Assembly: GCA_900113425.1 (NCBI GenBank)
Contig: FOZF01000001.1
Span: 660,358 to 724,357 of the forward strand
Direction of reading: 5' to 3'
From: Stenotrophomonas maltophilia
GTDB lineage: Bacteria > Pseudomonadota > Gammaproteobacteria > Xanthomonadales > Xanthomonadaceae
DNA: 64,000 nucleotides
Positions within the stretch are counted from its first letter, which is position 1, and every line of letters starts with the position of its first letter. Positions 29,501-37,389 of the stretch are shown piece after piece. The translations under genes and the position numbers were made by a program. The notes under the pieces were generated by a model. That model was given only the letters and a program-made list of their open reading frames with translations. It was not told where the DNA came from and did no database searches.

Positions 29501-31542
29501 TTGCAGTAGCCGCGCAGCATGGCGACCTGGCGCCAGTGCAGGCCGGCGGCCAGCACCAGGCGGTTGAAGCCATCGTTCTCGGCATCACCGTGCCACACGC
29601 GGGCGAAGGTTTCGCCGAATGCTTCGTCGACGCTGGCGGCATCGATCGCACCGGCCGTCGATTCGACCTCGAAGTCCTGCACGTACACCGGGGCGTTGTC
29701 GACCGACAGGCGGTACGGACGCTCGGCGATCACGCGCAGGCCCATGTTCTCCATCATCGGCAGCGCGTCCGACAGCGGAATGTCATCCAGCTGGCGGTAC
29801 AGCTTCAGGCGCAGGCCATCGCCGCTTTCGCGCGGCACCGCCTGCAGGCTCAGGCGCAGATCGTCCGGACCGGTCAGCGCGTCGAGCTGGCTGACATCGT
29901 TGGCGGCAACCGCGGTGCTGTTGTCTTCGATGTAGCCGGCCGGCAGTGCCTTGCCGATGCGGGCCGCGATGCGCAGGCCTTCGCTTTCGCCATGGCGGGC
30001 CACCAGCGCTTCGCGCAGGTCGTCCTGCCAGTTGCGCAGCACCTGGGCGAGCTTCCGCTCCAGTTCGGCGGTATCCACGTCAAGCATCTCGCCCGGCTTC
30101 GGGCGCACGATCAGATGCACCTGGGCCAGCGGCGATTCGCCCAGCACCACCGAGCTGTCGACGTACTCGCCATGCAGCGCTTCCTTCAGCATCGCCTCGA
30201 TGCGCAGGCGCACGTCGGTGTTGAAGCGCTCGCGCGGCAGGTAGACCAGTGCGGAGATGAAGCGGCTGTACTTGTCACGGCGCAGGAACAGGCGGCTGCG
30301 CACGCGCTCCTGCAGGCCGAGCACGCCCATCGCGGTGCGGAACAGTTCGTCCTCGCTGGACTGGAACAGTTCTTCGCGCGGCAGGGTTTCCAGGATATGA
30401 CGCAGGGCCTTGCCGCTGTGGCTGGACGCGGCCAGGCCGGACTGCTTCATCACGTATTCGTGGCGCTGGCGCACCAGCGGGATTTCCCACGGGCGGCGGT
30501 TGTAGGCGCTGGAGGTGAACAGGCCGAGGAAGCGCTGCTCGCCGATGATCCTGCCCTTGGCGTCGAATTCCAGCACGCCGATGTAGTCCATGTAGCCGGC
30601 GCGGTGCACGCGGGAGCGCGCATTGGTCTTGGTCAGGATCAGCGCGTCCTTCAGCCCCGACGTGGCGTTGAGGCCCTGGGCGGCGAGCGTCTTGACCGGG
30701 CGTGCGGCGGACTTGTCCTTGCCGCGCATCAGGCCCAGGCCGGTCTCGTTCAGCGGCGCCAGTACGTCTTCCTTGCCCTGCTTCTCGACGCGGTACTCGC
30801 GGTAGCCGAAGAAGGTGAAGTGGTTGTCGGCGGCCCAGCGCAGGAACTCCTGCGCTTCGCTGCGCGAGGCGTCGTCGACCGGCAGCGCACGGCTGCCCAG
30901 ATCGTCGGCCAGTGCCAGTGCCTTGTCCTTCATCGGCTGCCAGTCGCGCACGATCGCCCGCACTTCGTCCAGCGCCTTGCCGATGGCCTGCTCGATGGCG
31001 GCCATGGCATCGGCCGGCTGGCGGTCGATCTCCAGCAGCATCACCGATTCGGCCTCGCCCTCGCCGACCTTGACCAGCTTGCCGGCCTTGTCGCGGGTGA
31101 AGCGCAGCACCGGGTGGCCCAGCACGTGCACGCCCACGCCCTGTTCGGCCAGTGACATGGTCACGGTGTCGACCAGGAACGGCATGTCGTCGTTGATGAT
31201 CTGCAGCACGGTGTGCGGCGATTCCCAACCGTTCGCCTTCACCGTCGGATTGAACACGCGCACGTTGGCCTTGCCGGCCTTGCGGGCACGGGCGAACTCC
31301 AGCGTCTCGGCCGCGAGCGCGGCCCACTCTTCAGCGCTGTGGTGCGGGAACTCGTCCGCCTCCATGCGCTTGTAGAAGTCAGCGGCAAACGCCACTGCTT
31401 CGGCCTGGGCGGCCGCCGGGTAACGCTTGCGCAAGGCCGTGTATACCGGCTCCAGGGAGAAACCAGCGGTCACTGCGACCTCCGACTCAGCTGGTTTGGT
31501 CTTGTTTTTCACGGTCTTGGCTGCGGTTTTTTGCGGTTTCAT
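26566..31542 (-). CDS. gdhB: NAD-specific glutamate dehydrogenase, large type
   Basis: This giant enzyme oxidatively deaminates glutamate to 2-oxoglutarate and ammonia with NAD. At 1658 residues it belongs to the about 180-kDa class known from Streptomyces and Pseudomonas. A long N-terminal regulatory region (1-700, ACT-like) precedes the catalytic core. The core has [20 protein letters not shown] and [15 protein letters not shown] (about residues 800-860), then [13 protein letters not shown] and [12 protein letters not shown] helical C-terminal domain follows. It is monocistronic, with a divergent TetR-pump operon 249 bp away. A minus-strand TACAAT at 31584-31579 is a possible -10. The gene symbol follows Pseudomonas usage. 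Confidence 0.95.
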   Translation of the reverse strand: [1658 protein letters not shown]

Positions 31543-31696
31543 GGCAGAGCGATGCGCTTGCTCAGTTGGGAAAATGAAATTGTAGCCCTACCGCACGAAA
31601 AGGCCTTGCTGCAGGACGGAATAAGCAGATTCGGGTTTGCTGCGGTTTAGACGCCTATTCAGTTCGCCCAGGTACGGAGCGCGCGGGGGCGCCGCC

Positions 31697-31715
31697 TTGC
31701 CGACAGGATCGGCAA
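31697..31715. promoter_or_regulatory. Inverted repeat in the gdhB/TetR divergent region
   Basis: TTGCCGA and TCGGCAA flank five bases, midway between the two divergent genes. It could be an operator for either. I recognise no known regulator motif. Confidence 0.35.
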
Positions 31716-31755
31716 ACCGTGTTACCGGAAGACACACGCGGCAACGTCGTTTCGA

Positions 31756-31787
31756 TTCCACAATCCTGAACTGGACGGTATAGTCCA
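31756..31787 (+). promoter_or_regulatory. Promoter and probable operator of the TetR-RND operon
   Basis: TTCCAC (31756-31761) and TATAGT (31779-31784) are 17 bp apart. The -10 lies inside an inverted repeat TGGAC-GGTATA-GTCCA (31772-31787), four bases before the GTG start. A repressor bound there would block RNA polymerase, as expected for TetR autoregulation. Confidence 0.5.
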
Positions 31788-31791
31788 CCGC

Positions 31792-32448
31792 GTGAACCCG
31801 GCCTACCTCCCCGTTGCCCTCGATGCGCGCGATGAGCGCGTGTTCGATGCCGTGCGCGAACTGCTGGCCCAGCAGGGCATGCAGATGAGCATGGATGCGG
31901 TGGCCCAGCACGCCGGCTGCTCCAAGCAGACCCTGTACTCGCGCTATGGCAGCAAGCAGGAACTGCTGCGGCGGGTGATGCAGCGGCATGTCGGGCACGC
32001 GACGGGGGCAATGCTGCGTGCACTCCGCAGTGACGACCTGCGTGCCAGCCTGTTGCAGTTCGCCATCGACTTCCTGGAGCATTTCAACCAACCGCATGTC
32101 GGCCAGGCCTGCCGGCTGATCGCTGCAGATGCCGCCCAGTTCCCCGAAGAGGCCCGGGCCCTGTACCGGCATGGTGCGGGCGCGCTGACACTTCATCTTT
32201 CTGAATGGATTGAAACCGTTTGCAGGCGTGGCCTGCTCCGGCATGACGACCCGCACTTCATGGCCGAACTGCTGCTGAGCATGATCGCCGGTCAGGATTT
32301 CGACAAACAGCGTTTCCATACCCCCCATCGTGATGACGCGCTCCTGCGTCGGCGCTGGGCAGAGTTCTCCGTCGACAGTTTCCTGCGCGCATTTGCGCCG
32401 CAGCCGTCGCCGGCCCCGTCTACAAACCAACCCCGGAGTTCCTCCTGA
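31792..32448 (+). CDS. TetR/AcrR-family transcriptional regulator
   Basis: This 218-residue repressor-type protein has an N-terminal HTH (MSMDAVAQHAGCSKQTLYSRYGSKQELL, about residues 36-63) and a ligand-binding C-terminal domain. The start is GTG. The stop overlaps the ATG of the RND adaptor gene by one base, so regulator and pump form one operon. By analogy with other RND systems it should repress the pump until a drug or metabolite binds; that is inference. Confidence 0.92.
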   Translation: MNPAYLPVALDARDERVFDAVRELLAQQGMQMSMDAVAQHAGCSKQTLYSRYGSKQELLRRVMQRHVGHATGAMLRALRSDDLRASLLQFAIDFLEHFNQPHVGQACRLIAADAAQFPEEARALYRHGAGALTLHLSEWIETVCRRGLLRHDDPHFMAELLLSMIAGQDFDKQRFHTPHRDDALLRRRWAEFSVDSFLRAFAPQPSPAPSTNQPRSSS

Positions 32449-33707
32449 TGACCGCCCCACTCCGCACCCTTGCCTTGACGTGCGCCGTTGCTGTCGCGCT
32501 GGCTGCCTGCAAGAAACCGGAACAGCAGACACCCCCGCCGCCGGAGGTGGGCGTGATCGATGCGAAGCCGCAGACCCTGCCGCTGCAGCGCGAACTGGTC
32601 GGCCGCCTGTCGCCGTTCCGCAGTGCCGATGTCCGCGCACGCGTGCCGGGCGTGCTGCTCAAGCGCGTCTACCAGGAAGGCTCGCAGGTCAAGCAGGGGC
32701 AGACCCTGTTCCTGATCGACCCGGCACCGCTGCGTGCCTCGCTGAACGCGTCCGAGGCCCAGCTGGCGTCGGCGCGCGCCACCTACGCCAACGCCAAGGT
32801 GGCGGCCGATCGGGCCCGCTCGCTGGCACCGCAGCAGTTCGTCTCCAAGTCCGACCTGGACAACGCCGAATCGGCCGAGCGCACTGCACTGGCCGCGGTC
32901 AAGCAGGCCGAAGCGGCGGTGACCTCCTCGCGGATCAACCTGGGCTACGCCGAGGTGACCGCGCCGATCAGCGGTGTGGCCAACAAGCAGCAGGTGACCG
33001 AGGGCGCACTGGTCGGCCAGGGCGACGTGACCCTGCTGACCACCGTTGACCAGCTCGATCCGCTGTACGTCAACTTCTCGCTCAGCGTGGACGAGCTGAC
33101 CCAGCTGCGCGCGCAGCAGGCCAAGGGCGCCCTGGCCCTGGCCGGCGACGGCAAGGCCACCGTCAACGTGAAGCTGGCCGATGGCAGCACCTACAGCGAG
33201 CCGGGAACCCTCGACTTCTCCTCGACTACGGTCGACCCGGCCACCGGCGCGGTGTCGCTGCGTGCGCTGCTGCCCAATCCGCAGCAGATCCTGCTGCCGG
33301 GCGCCTTCGTCAGCTTCCAGGCCAACCTCGGCGAGCGCAACAACGCCTATCTGGTGCCGCAGCAGGCGCTGCTGCGCGACACCACCGGCGGCTACGTGAT
33401 GGTGGTCGGTGCCGATGGCAAGGTCGCGCGCAAGAACGTCAAGACCGAAGGCGCGCAGGGCGGCAACTGGCTGGTCAGCGATGGCCTGACCGCCGGCGAC
33501 AAGGTGATCGTGGCCGGCGTGCAGAAGGTCAAGGAAGGCAGCCCGGCCGTCGCCAAGCCCTGGACCCCGGGGCAGGACGCCGCCGGCAAGCCGGCCGCGG
33601 GCGGTGCCGGCCCGGCCACACCCGCCGCTGCCGCCGACAAGGCTCCGGCCCAGACCGACGCAGCCGACAAGGCCGCGCCGGCCGCCACCGACTCGAACAA
33701 GCAGTAA
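32448..33707 (+). CDS. RND efflux periplasmic adaptor (MFP, AcrA type)
   Basis: This 419-residue lipoprotein has a signal peptide ending in LAAC (Cys about residue 17). It links the inner-membrane pump to an outer-membrane channel. Domains in order are the lipoyl half (VGRLSPFRSADVRARVPGVLL), an alpha-hairpin (residues 95-165), the second lipoyl half (YAEVTAPISGVANKQQV), and the beta-barrel and membrane-proximal domains. A low-complexity Ala/Pro/Lys tail occupies the last 50 residues and is unusual. The pump gene follows 15 bp later. The absence of an outer-membrane gene recalls Stenotrophomonas SmeGH, but I cannot confirm that identity. Confidence 0.95.
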   Translation: MTAPLRTLALTCAVAVALAACKKPEQQTPPPPEVGVIDAKPQTLPLQRELVGRLSPFRSADVRARVPGVLLKRVYQEGSQVKQGQTLFLIDPAPLRASLNASEAQLASARATYANAKVAADRARSLAPQQFVSKSDLDNAESAERTALAAVKQAEAAVTSSRINLGYAEVTAPISGVANKQQVTEGALVGQGDVTLLTTVDQLDPLYVNFSLSVDELTQLRAQQAKGALALAGDGKATVNVKLADGSTYSEPGTLDFSSTTVDPATGAVSLRALLPNPQQILLPGAFVSFQANLGERNNAYLVPQQALLRDTTGGYVMVVGADGKVARKNVKTEGAQGGNWLVSDGLTAGDKVIVAGVQKVKEGSPAVAKPWTPGQDAAGKPAAGGAGPATPAAAADKAPAQTDAADKAAPAATDSNKQ

Positions 33708-33722
33708 CGGGAACCTTCCGTC

Positions 33723-36700
33723 ATGCCTAAATTTTTCATCGAACATCCAGTCTTCGCCTGGGTGGTGGCGATCCTGATCTCGCTCAGCGGCGTGATCGCG
33801 ATCCTCAACCTGGGCGTGGAGTCCTATCCCAACATCGCCCCGCCCCAGGTGACCGTCTCGGCCACCTACCCGGGCGCCAGCGCGGACACCACCGAAAAAT
33901 CGGTCACCCAGGTGATCGAGCAGCAGCTGACCGGTATCGATCACCTGCTGTACTTCAGCTCTTCGTCCTCGTCCAATGGCCGTGCGCAGATCACCCTCAC
34001 CTTCGAGACCGGTACCGATCCGGACATCGCCCAGGTGCAGGTGCAGAACAAGGTGTCGCTGGCTACGCCACGGCTGCCATCGGAGGTGACCCAGCAGGGC
34101 GTGGTGGTGGCCAAGGCCAACGCCGGCTTCCTGATGGTCGTGGCCCTGCAGTCGGATACGGCGGCGATCAACCGTGACGCGCTGAACGACATCGTCGGTT
34201 CGCGTGTGCTCGACCAGGTCTCGCGCATTCCCGGCGTCGGCAGCACCCAGCAGTTCGGTTCCGAGTACGCCATGAACATCTGGCTGAACCCGGAGAAGAT
34301 GCAGGGTTACGGTCTCTCGGCCAGCCAGGTCCTGGCTGCCGTGCGTGCCCAGAACGTGCAGTTCGCCGCCGGTGCGCTGGGCTCGGACCCGTCGCCGGAA
34401 GGCCAGCACTTCACCGCCACCGTATCGGCTGAAGGACGTTTCAGCTCGCCGCAGGAGTTCGAGAACATCATCCTGCGCGCCAACGCCGATGGCTCGCGCG
34501 TGCTGCTCAAGGACATCGCCCGCGTCGCCTTCGGTGCCAACAACTACGGCTTCGACACCCAGTACAACGGCAAGCCGACCGGTGCCTTCGCCATCCAGCT
34601 GCTGCCGGGCGCCAACGCCCTGAACGTGGCTGATGCGGTGCGCGCCAAGATGGACGAACTGCAGCCCAGCTTCCCGGCCGGCGTGACCTGGTTCTCGCCG
34701 TACGACAGCACGACCTTCGTCAAGATCTCGATCCAGGAAGTGGTCAAGACCCTGTTCGAAGCGGTGCTGCTGGTGTTCCTGGTGATGCTGATCTTCCTGC
34801 AGAACTTCCGCGCCACCCTGATCCCGACCCTGGTCATCCCGGTCGCCCTGCTGGGTACCTTCCTGGGCATGTGGATGATCGGATTCACGATCAACCAGCT
34901 GACCCTGTTCGCAATGGTGCTGGCGATCGGCATCGTGGTCGACGACGCCATCGTGGTGATCGAGAACGTCGAACGCATCATGAGCGAGGAAGGCCTGGCA
35001 CCGAAGCCGGCCACGCAGAAGGCGATGACCCAGATCACCGGCGCGGTGGTGGCGATCACCGTCGTGCTGGCAGCGGTGTTCATTCCGTCCGCACTGCAGG
35101 GCGGTGCCGCCGGCGAAATCTACAAGCAGTTCGCGCTGACCATCGCCATCTCGATGGCGTTCTCGGCCTTCCTCGCGCTGGGCTTCACCCCGGCGCTGTG
35201 CGCGACCTTCCTGAAGCCGACGCACAACGACAACCCGAACATCGTCTACCGCACCTTCAACAAGTACTACGACAAGATCAGCCACACCTACGTGGGCCAC
35301 ATCACCTCGGCGGTGCGCCATGCCCCGCGCTGGATGATCCTGTTCGTGGTGCTGACCGCGCTGTGCGGCTTCCTGTTCACGCGCATGCCGGGCAGCTTCC
35401 TGCCGGAAGAAGACCAGGGCTATGCGCTGGCGATCGTGCAGCTGCCCCCAGGCTCGACCAAGGGCCAGACCAACGAGGTGTTCGCGCAGATGCGCGGCAT
35501 TCTGGAAAAGCAGGATGGCTTTGAAGGCATGCTGCAGGTGGCCGGCTTCAGCTTCGTCGGTTCCGGCGAGAACGTGGGCATGGGCTTCATCCGCCTGAAG
35601 CCGTGGGAAGAACGCAAGTTCACCGCGCCGGAGTTCATCCAGAACATGAACGGCGCGTTCTACGGCATCAAGGAAGCACAGATCTTCGTGGTCAACCTGC
35701 CGACGGTGCAGGGCCTGGGCCAGTTCGGTGGCTTCGACATGTGGCTGCAGGACCGCAGTGGTGCCGGCTACGAGCAGCTGACGCAGGCCCGCAACATCCT
35801 GCTCGGCCAGGCGGCGCAGAAGCCTGAAGCACTGGTTGGCGTGCGTCCGAACGGCCTGGAGAACGCTCCGCAGCTGCAGCTGCACGTGGACCGCGTGCAG
35901 GCGCAGTCGATGGGCATGTCGGTGTCGGACGTGTACAGCACCATCCAGCTGATGCTGGCGCCGGTGTACGTCAACGACTTCTTCTACGAAGGCCGCATCA
36001 AGCGCGTGACCATGCAGGCCGATGGCCCGTACCGCACCGGCCAGGAGTCGCTGAAGAGTTTCTACAGCCCCTCCAGCCTGACCACCAACGCCGACGGCAC
36101 CAACGCGATGATCCCGCTGAGCACCGTGGTCAAGTCCGAATGGGTGTCCGCGTCGCCGTCACTGAGCCGCTACAACGGCTATTCGGCGATCAACATCGTC
36201 GGCTCGCAGGCGCCGGGCACCAGCTCGGGTGAGGCGATGCAGACCATGGAGAGCATCGTCAACAACGACCTGCCGGCCGGCTTCGGCTACGACTGGTCGG
36301 GCATGTCCTACCAGGAAATCCTGGCCGGCAACGCAGCGACGCTGCTGCTGGTGCTGTCCATCGTGGTGGTGTTCCTGTGCCTGGCGGCGCTGTATGAAAG
36401 CTGGTCGATCCCGGTGGCGGTGCTGCTGGTGGTGCCACTGGGCGTGCTTGGTGCCATCGGCCTGTCGATGATGCGTGGCCTGCCGAACGACCTGTTCTTC
36501 AAGATCGGCCTGATCACCGTTATCGGCCTGGCGGCGAAGAACGCGATCCTGATCGTGGAGTTCGCGGTGGAGCAGCGTGCGGCGGGCAAGAACCTGCGCG
36601 ATGCCACGATCGAGGCCGCACGCCTGCGCTTCCGCCCGATCCTGATGACGTCCTTCGCGTTCATCATGGGCGTGATCCCGATGGCGATCTCCAGCGGTGC

Positions 36701-36896
36701 CGGCGCCAACTCCCGTCACGCCATCGGTACCGGCGTGATCGGCGGCATGCTGTTCGCCACTCTGCTCGGCCTGCTGATGATCCCGGTGTTCTTCGTGGTC
36801 GTGCGGCGCATGCTCGGCGACAAGCTGGACGAGCCGTCGAAGGAGTTCCTCAGCCGCCAGCGCGAGGGTGAAGCAGCGCATCGTCCGGATCGCTGA
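33723..36896 (+). CDS. RND multidrug efflux pump, inner-membrane transporter (AcrB/HAE1 type)
   Basis: This 1057-residue proton-driven exporter has twelve membrane segments and two large periplasmic loops. The proton-relay aspartates are in GIVVDDAIVVIENVER (TM4, about residue 405), and the TM10 lysine is in GLAAKNAILIVEFA. The N-terminal FFIEHPVFAWVVAILI is typical of HAE1 pumps. It is the last gene of the operon and is followed by a strong terminator. No outer-membrane factor gene is present, so it must use a TolC-like channel encoded elsewhere. Substrates cannot be read from sequence. Confidence 0.97.
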   Translation: MPKFFIEHPVFAWVVAILISLSGVIAILNLGVESYPNIAPPQVTVSATYPGASADTTEKSVTQVIEQQLTGIDHLLYFSSSSSSNGRAQITLTFETGTDPDIAQVQVQNKVSLATPRLPSEVTQQGVVVAKANAGFLMVVALQSDTAAINRDALNDIVGSRVLDQVSRIPGVGSTQQFGSEYAMNIWLNPEKMQGYGLSASQVLAAVRAQNVQFAAGALGSDPSPEGQHFTATVSAEGRFSSPQEFENIILRANADGSRVLLKDIARVAFGANNYGFDTQYNGKPTGAFAIQLLPGANALNVADAVRAKMDELQPSFPAGVTWFSPYDSTTFVKISIQEVVKTLFEAVLLVFLVMLIFLQNFRATLIPTLVIPVALLGTFLGMWMIGFTINQLTLFAMVLAIGIVVDDAIVVIENVERIMSEEGLAPKPATQKAMTQITGAVVAITVVLAAVFIPSALQGGAAGEIYKQFALTIAISMAFSAFLALGFTPALCATFLKPTHNDNPNIVYRTFNKYYDKISHTYVGHITSAVRHAPRWMILFVVLTALCGFLFTRMPGSFLPEEDQGYALAIVQLPPGSTKGQTNEVFAQMRGILEKQDGFEGMLQVAGFSFVGSGENVGMGFIRLKPWEERKFTAPEFIQNMNGAFYGIKEAQIFVVNLPTVQGLGQFGGFDMWLQDRSGAGYEQLTQARNILLGQAAQKPEALVGVRPNGLENAPQLQLHVDRVQAQSMGMSVSDVYSTIQLMLAPVYVNDFFYEGRIKRVTMQADGPYRTGQESLKSFYSPSSLTTNADGTNAMIPLSTVVKSEWVSASPSLSRYNGYSAINIVGSQAPGTSSGEAMQTMESIVNNDLPAGFGYDWSGMSYQEILAGNAATLLLVLSIVVVFLCLAALYESWSIPVAVLLVVPLGVLGAIGLSMMRGLPNDLFFKIGLITVIGLAAKNAILIVEFAVEQRAAGKNLRDATIEAARLRFRPILMTSFAFIMGVIPMAISSGAGANSRHAIGTGVIGGMLFATLLGLLMIPVFFVVVRRMLGDKLDEPSKEFLSRQREGEAAHRPDR

Positions 36897-36915
36897 TCCA
36901 CCCTGAGCTGCAATG

Positions 36916-36948
36916 AAAAGGCCCCGGAGCGATCCGGGGCCTTTTTTG
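36916..36948 (+). terminator. Intrinsic terminator of the RND operon
   Basis: GGCCCCGGA and TCCGGGGCC form the stem, flanked by an A-run and followed by a TTTTTT tract, starting 19 bp after the pump stop codon. Confidence 0.92.
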
Positions 36949-36974
36949 TTTGCCGCGGGGGATGCCGGAGCGGA

Positions 36975-37262
36975 TCAGCGCAGCAGCGCGACCGCCACGC
37001 ACACCGCCAGCAGAACCAGCGCGACCCATTGCATGGGTACGAAGAAGAAGTGGTGGGGCGCAGCTTCCCCCTTCTGCCGGGGCGCACGGTTGAGCCACAG
37101 GCCCAGCACCACGTTCACGGCTGCACCACTGCCTGCACCCAGCAGCACCTGGGGCAGCGGGATGTTGCCCCGGGGGCCATCGTGCGGGAAGAAGTAAGCC
37201 AGCAGCAGGATCGCTGCGATCGGCGTTACCAGTGTCAGGATTCCCCAACCTCGATAGATCAT
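36975..37262 (-). CDS. Small three-helix membrane protein, unknown
   Basis: This 95-residue protein has three hydrophobic segments (about residues 5-25, 38-55 and 75-95). The loop between the second and third is Arg/Lys-rich and ends in HHFFFVPMQW. The frame extends to an ATG at 37292, but that codon lies in the arm of a terminator hairpin; the ATG at 37262 (MIYRGWG) is preferred. It has no recognised family. The motif FFFVPMQWVALVL could suggest a relation to small inner-membrane proteins near zinc-ribbon families, but I cannot support that. Confidence 0.65.
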   Translation of the reverse strand: MIYRGWGILTLVTPIAAILLLAYFFPHDGPRGNIPLPQVLLGAGSGAAVNVVLGLWLNRAPRQKGEAAPHHFFFVPMQWVALVLLAVCVAVALLR

Positions 37263-37275
37263 CTCTGCAGAACCT

Positions 37276-37340
37276 GTAAAAACGCCCTGCATTGGAACAG
37301 ATCGGGCATCGCCCGACCAACAGGTCTGTGCATGCAGGGC
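37276..37340 (-). terminator. Nested-palindrome terminator of the acyl-CoA dehydrogenase gene
   Basis: GCCCTGCAT (37284-37292) and ATGCAGGGC (37332-37340) are perfect arms. Inside them are CAGA/TCTG and a second hairpin TCGGGC-ATC-GCCCGA (37302-37316). On the minus strand the outer stem is followed by GTTTTTAC, which makes it an intrinsic terminator 50 bp after the stop codon. Confidence 0.75.
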
Positions 37341-37389
37341 ATTGGATCTACCGGCTGCACCGCTGTTGCAGCGGCGCAGCCGTTTCGAC

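Noticed and set aside
26575..31155. 1526-codon open frame on the plus strand
   Set aside because: It is exactly antisense to gdhB, whose families and motifs are clear. The protein is His/Gln/Leu-rich low-complexity sequence typical of antisense frames in GC-rich DNA.
32292..35885. 1197-codon open frame on the minus strand
   Set aside because: It is antisense to the RND adaptor and pump genes, with no recognisable domain and His/Arg/Gly-biased composition.
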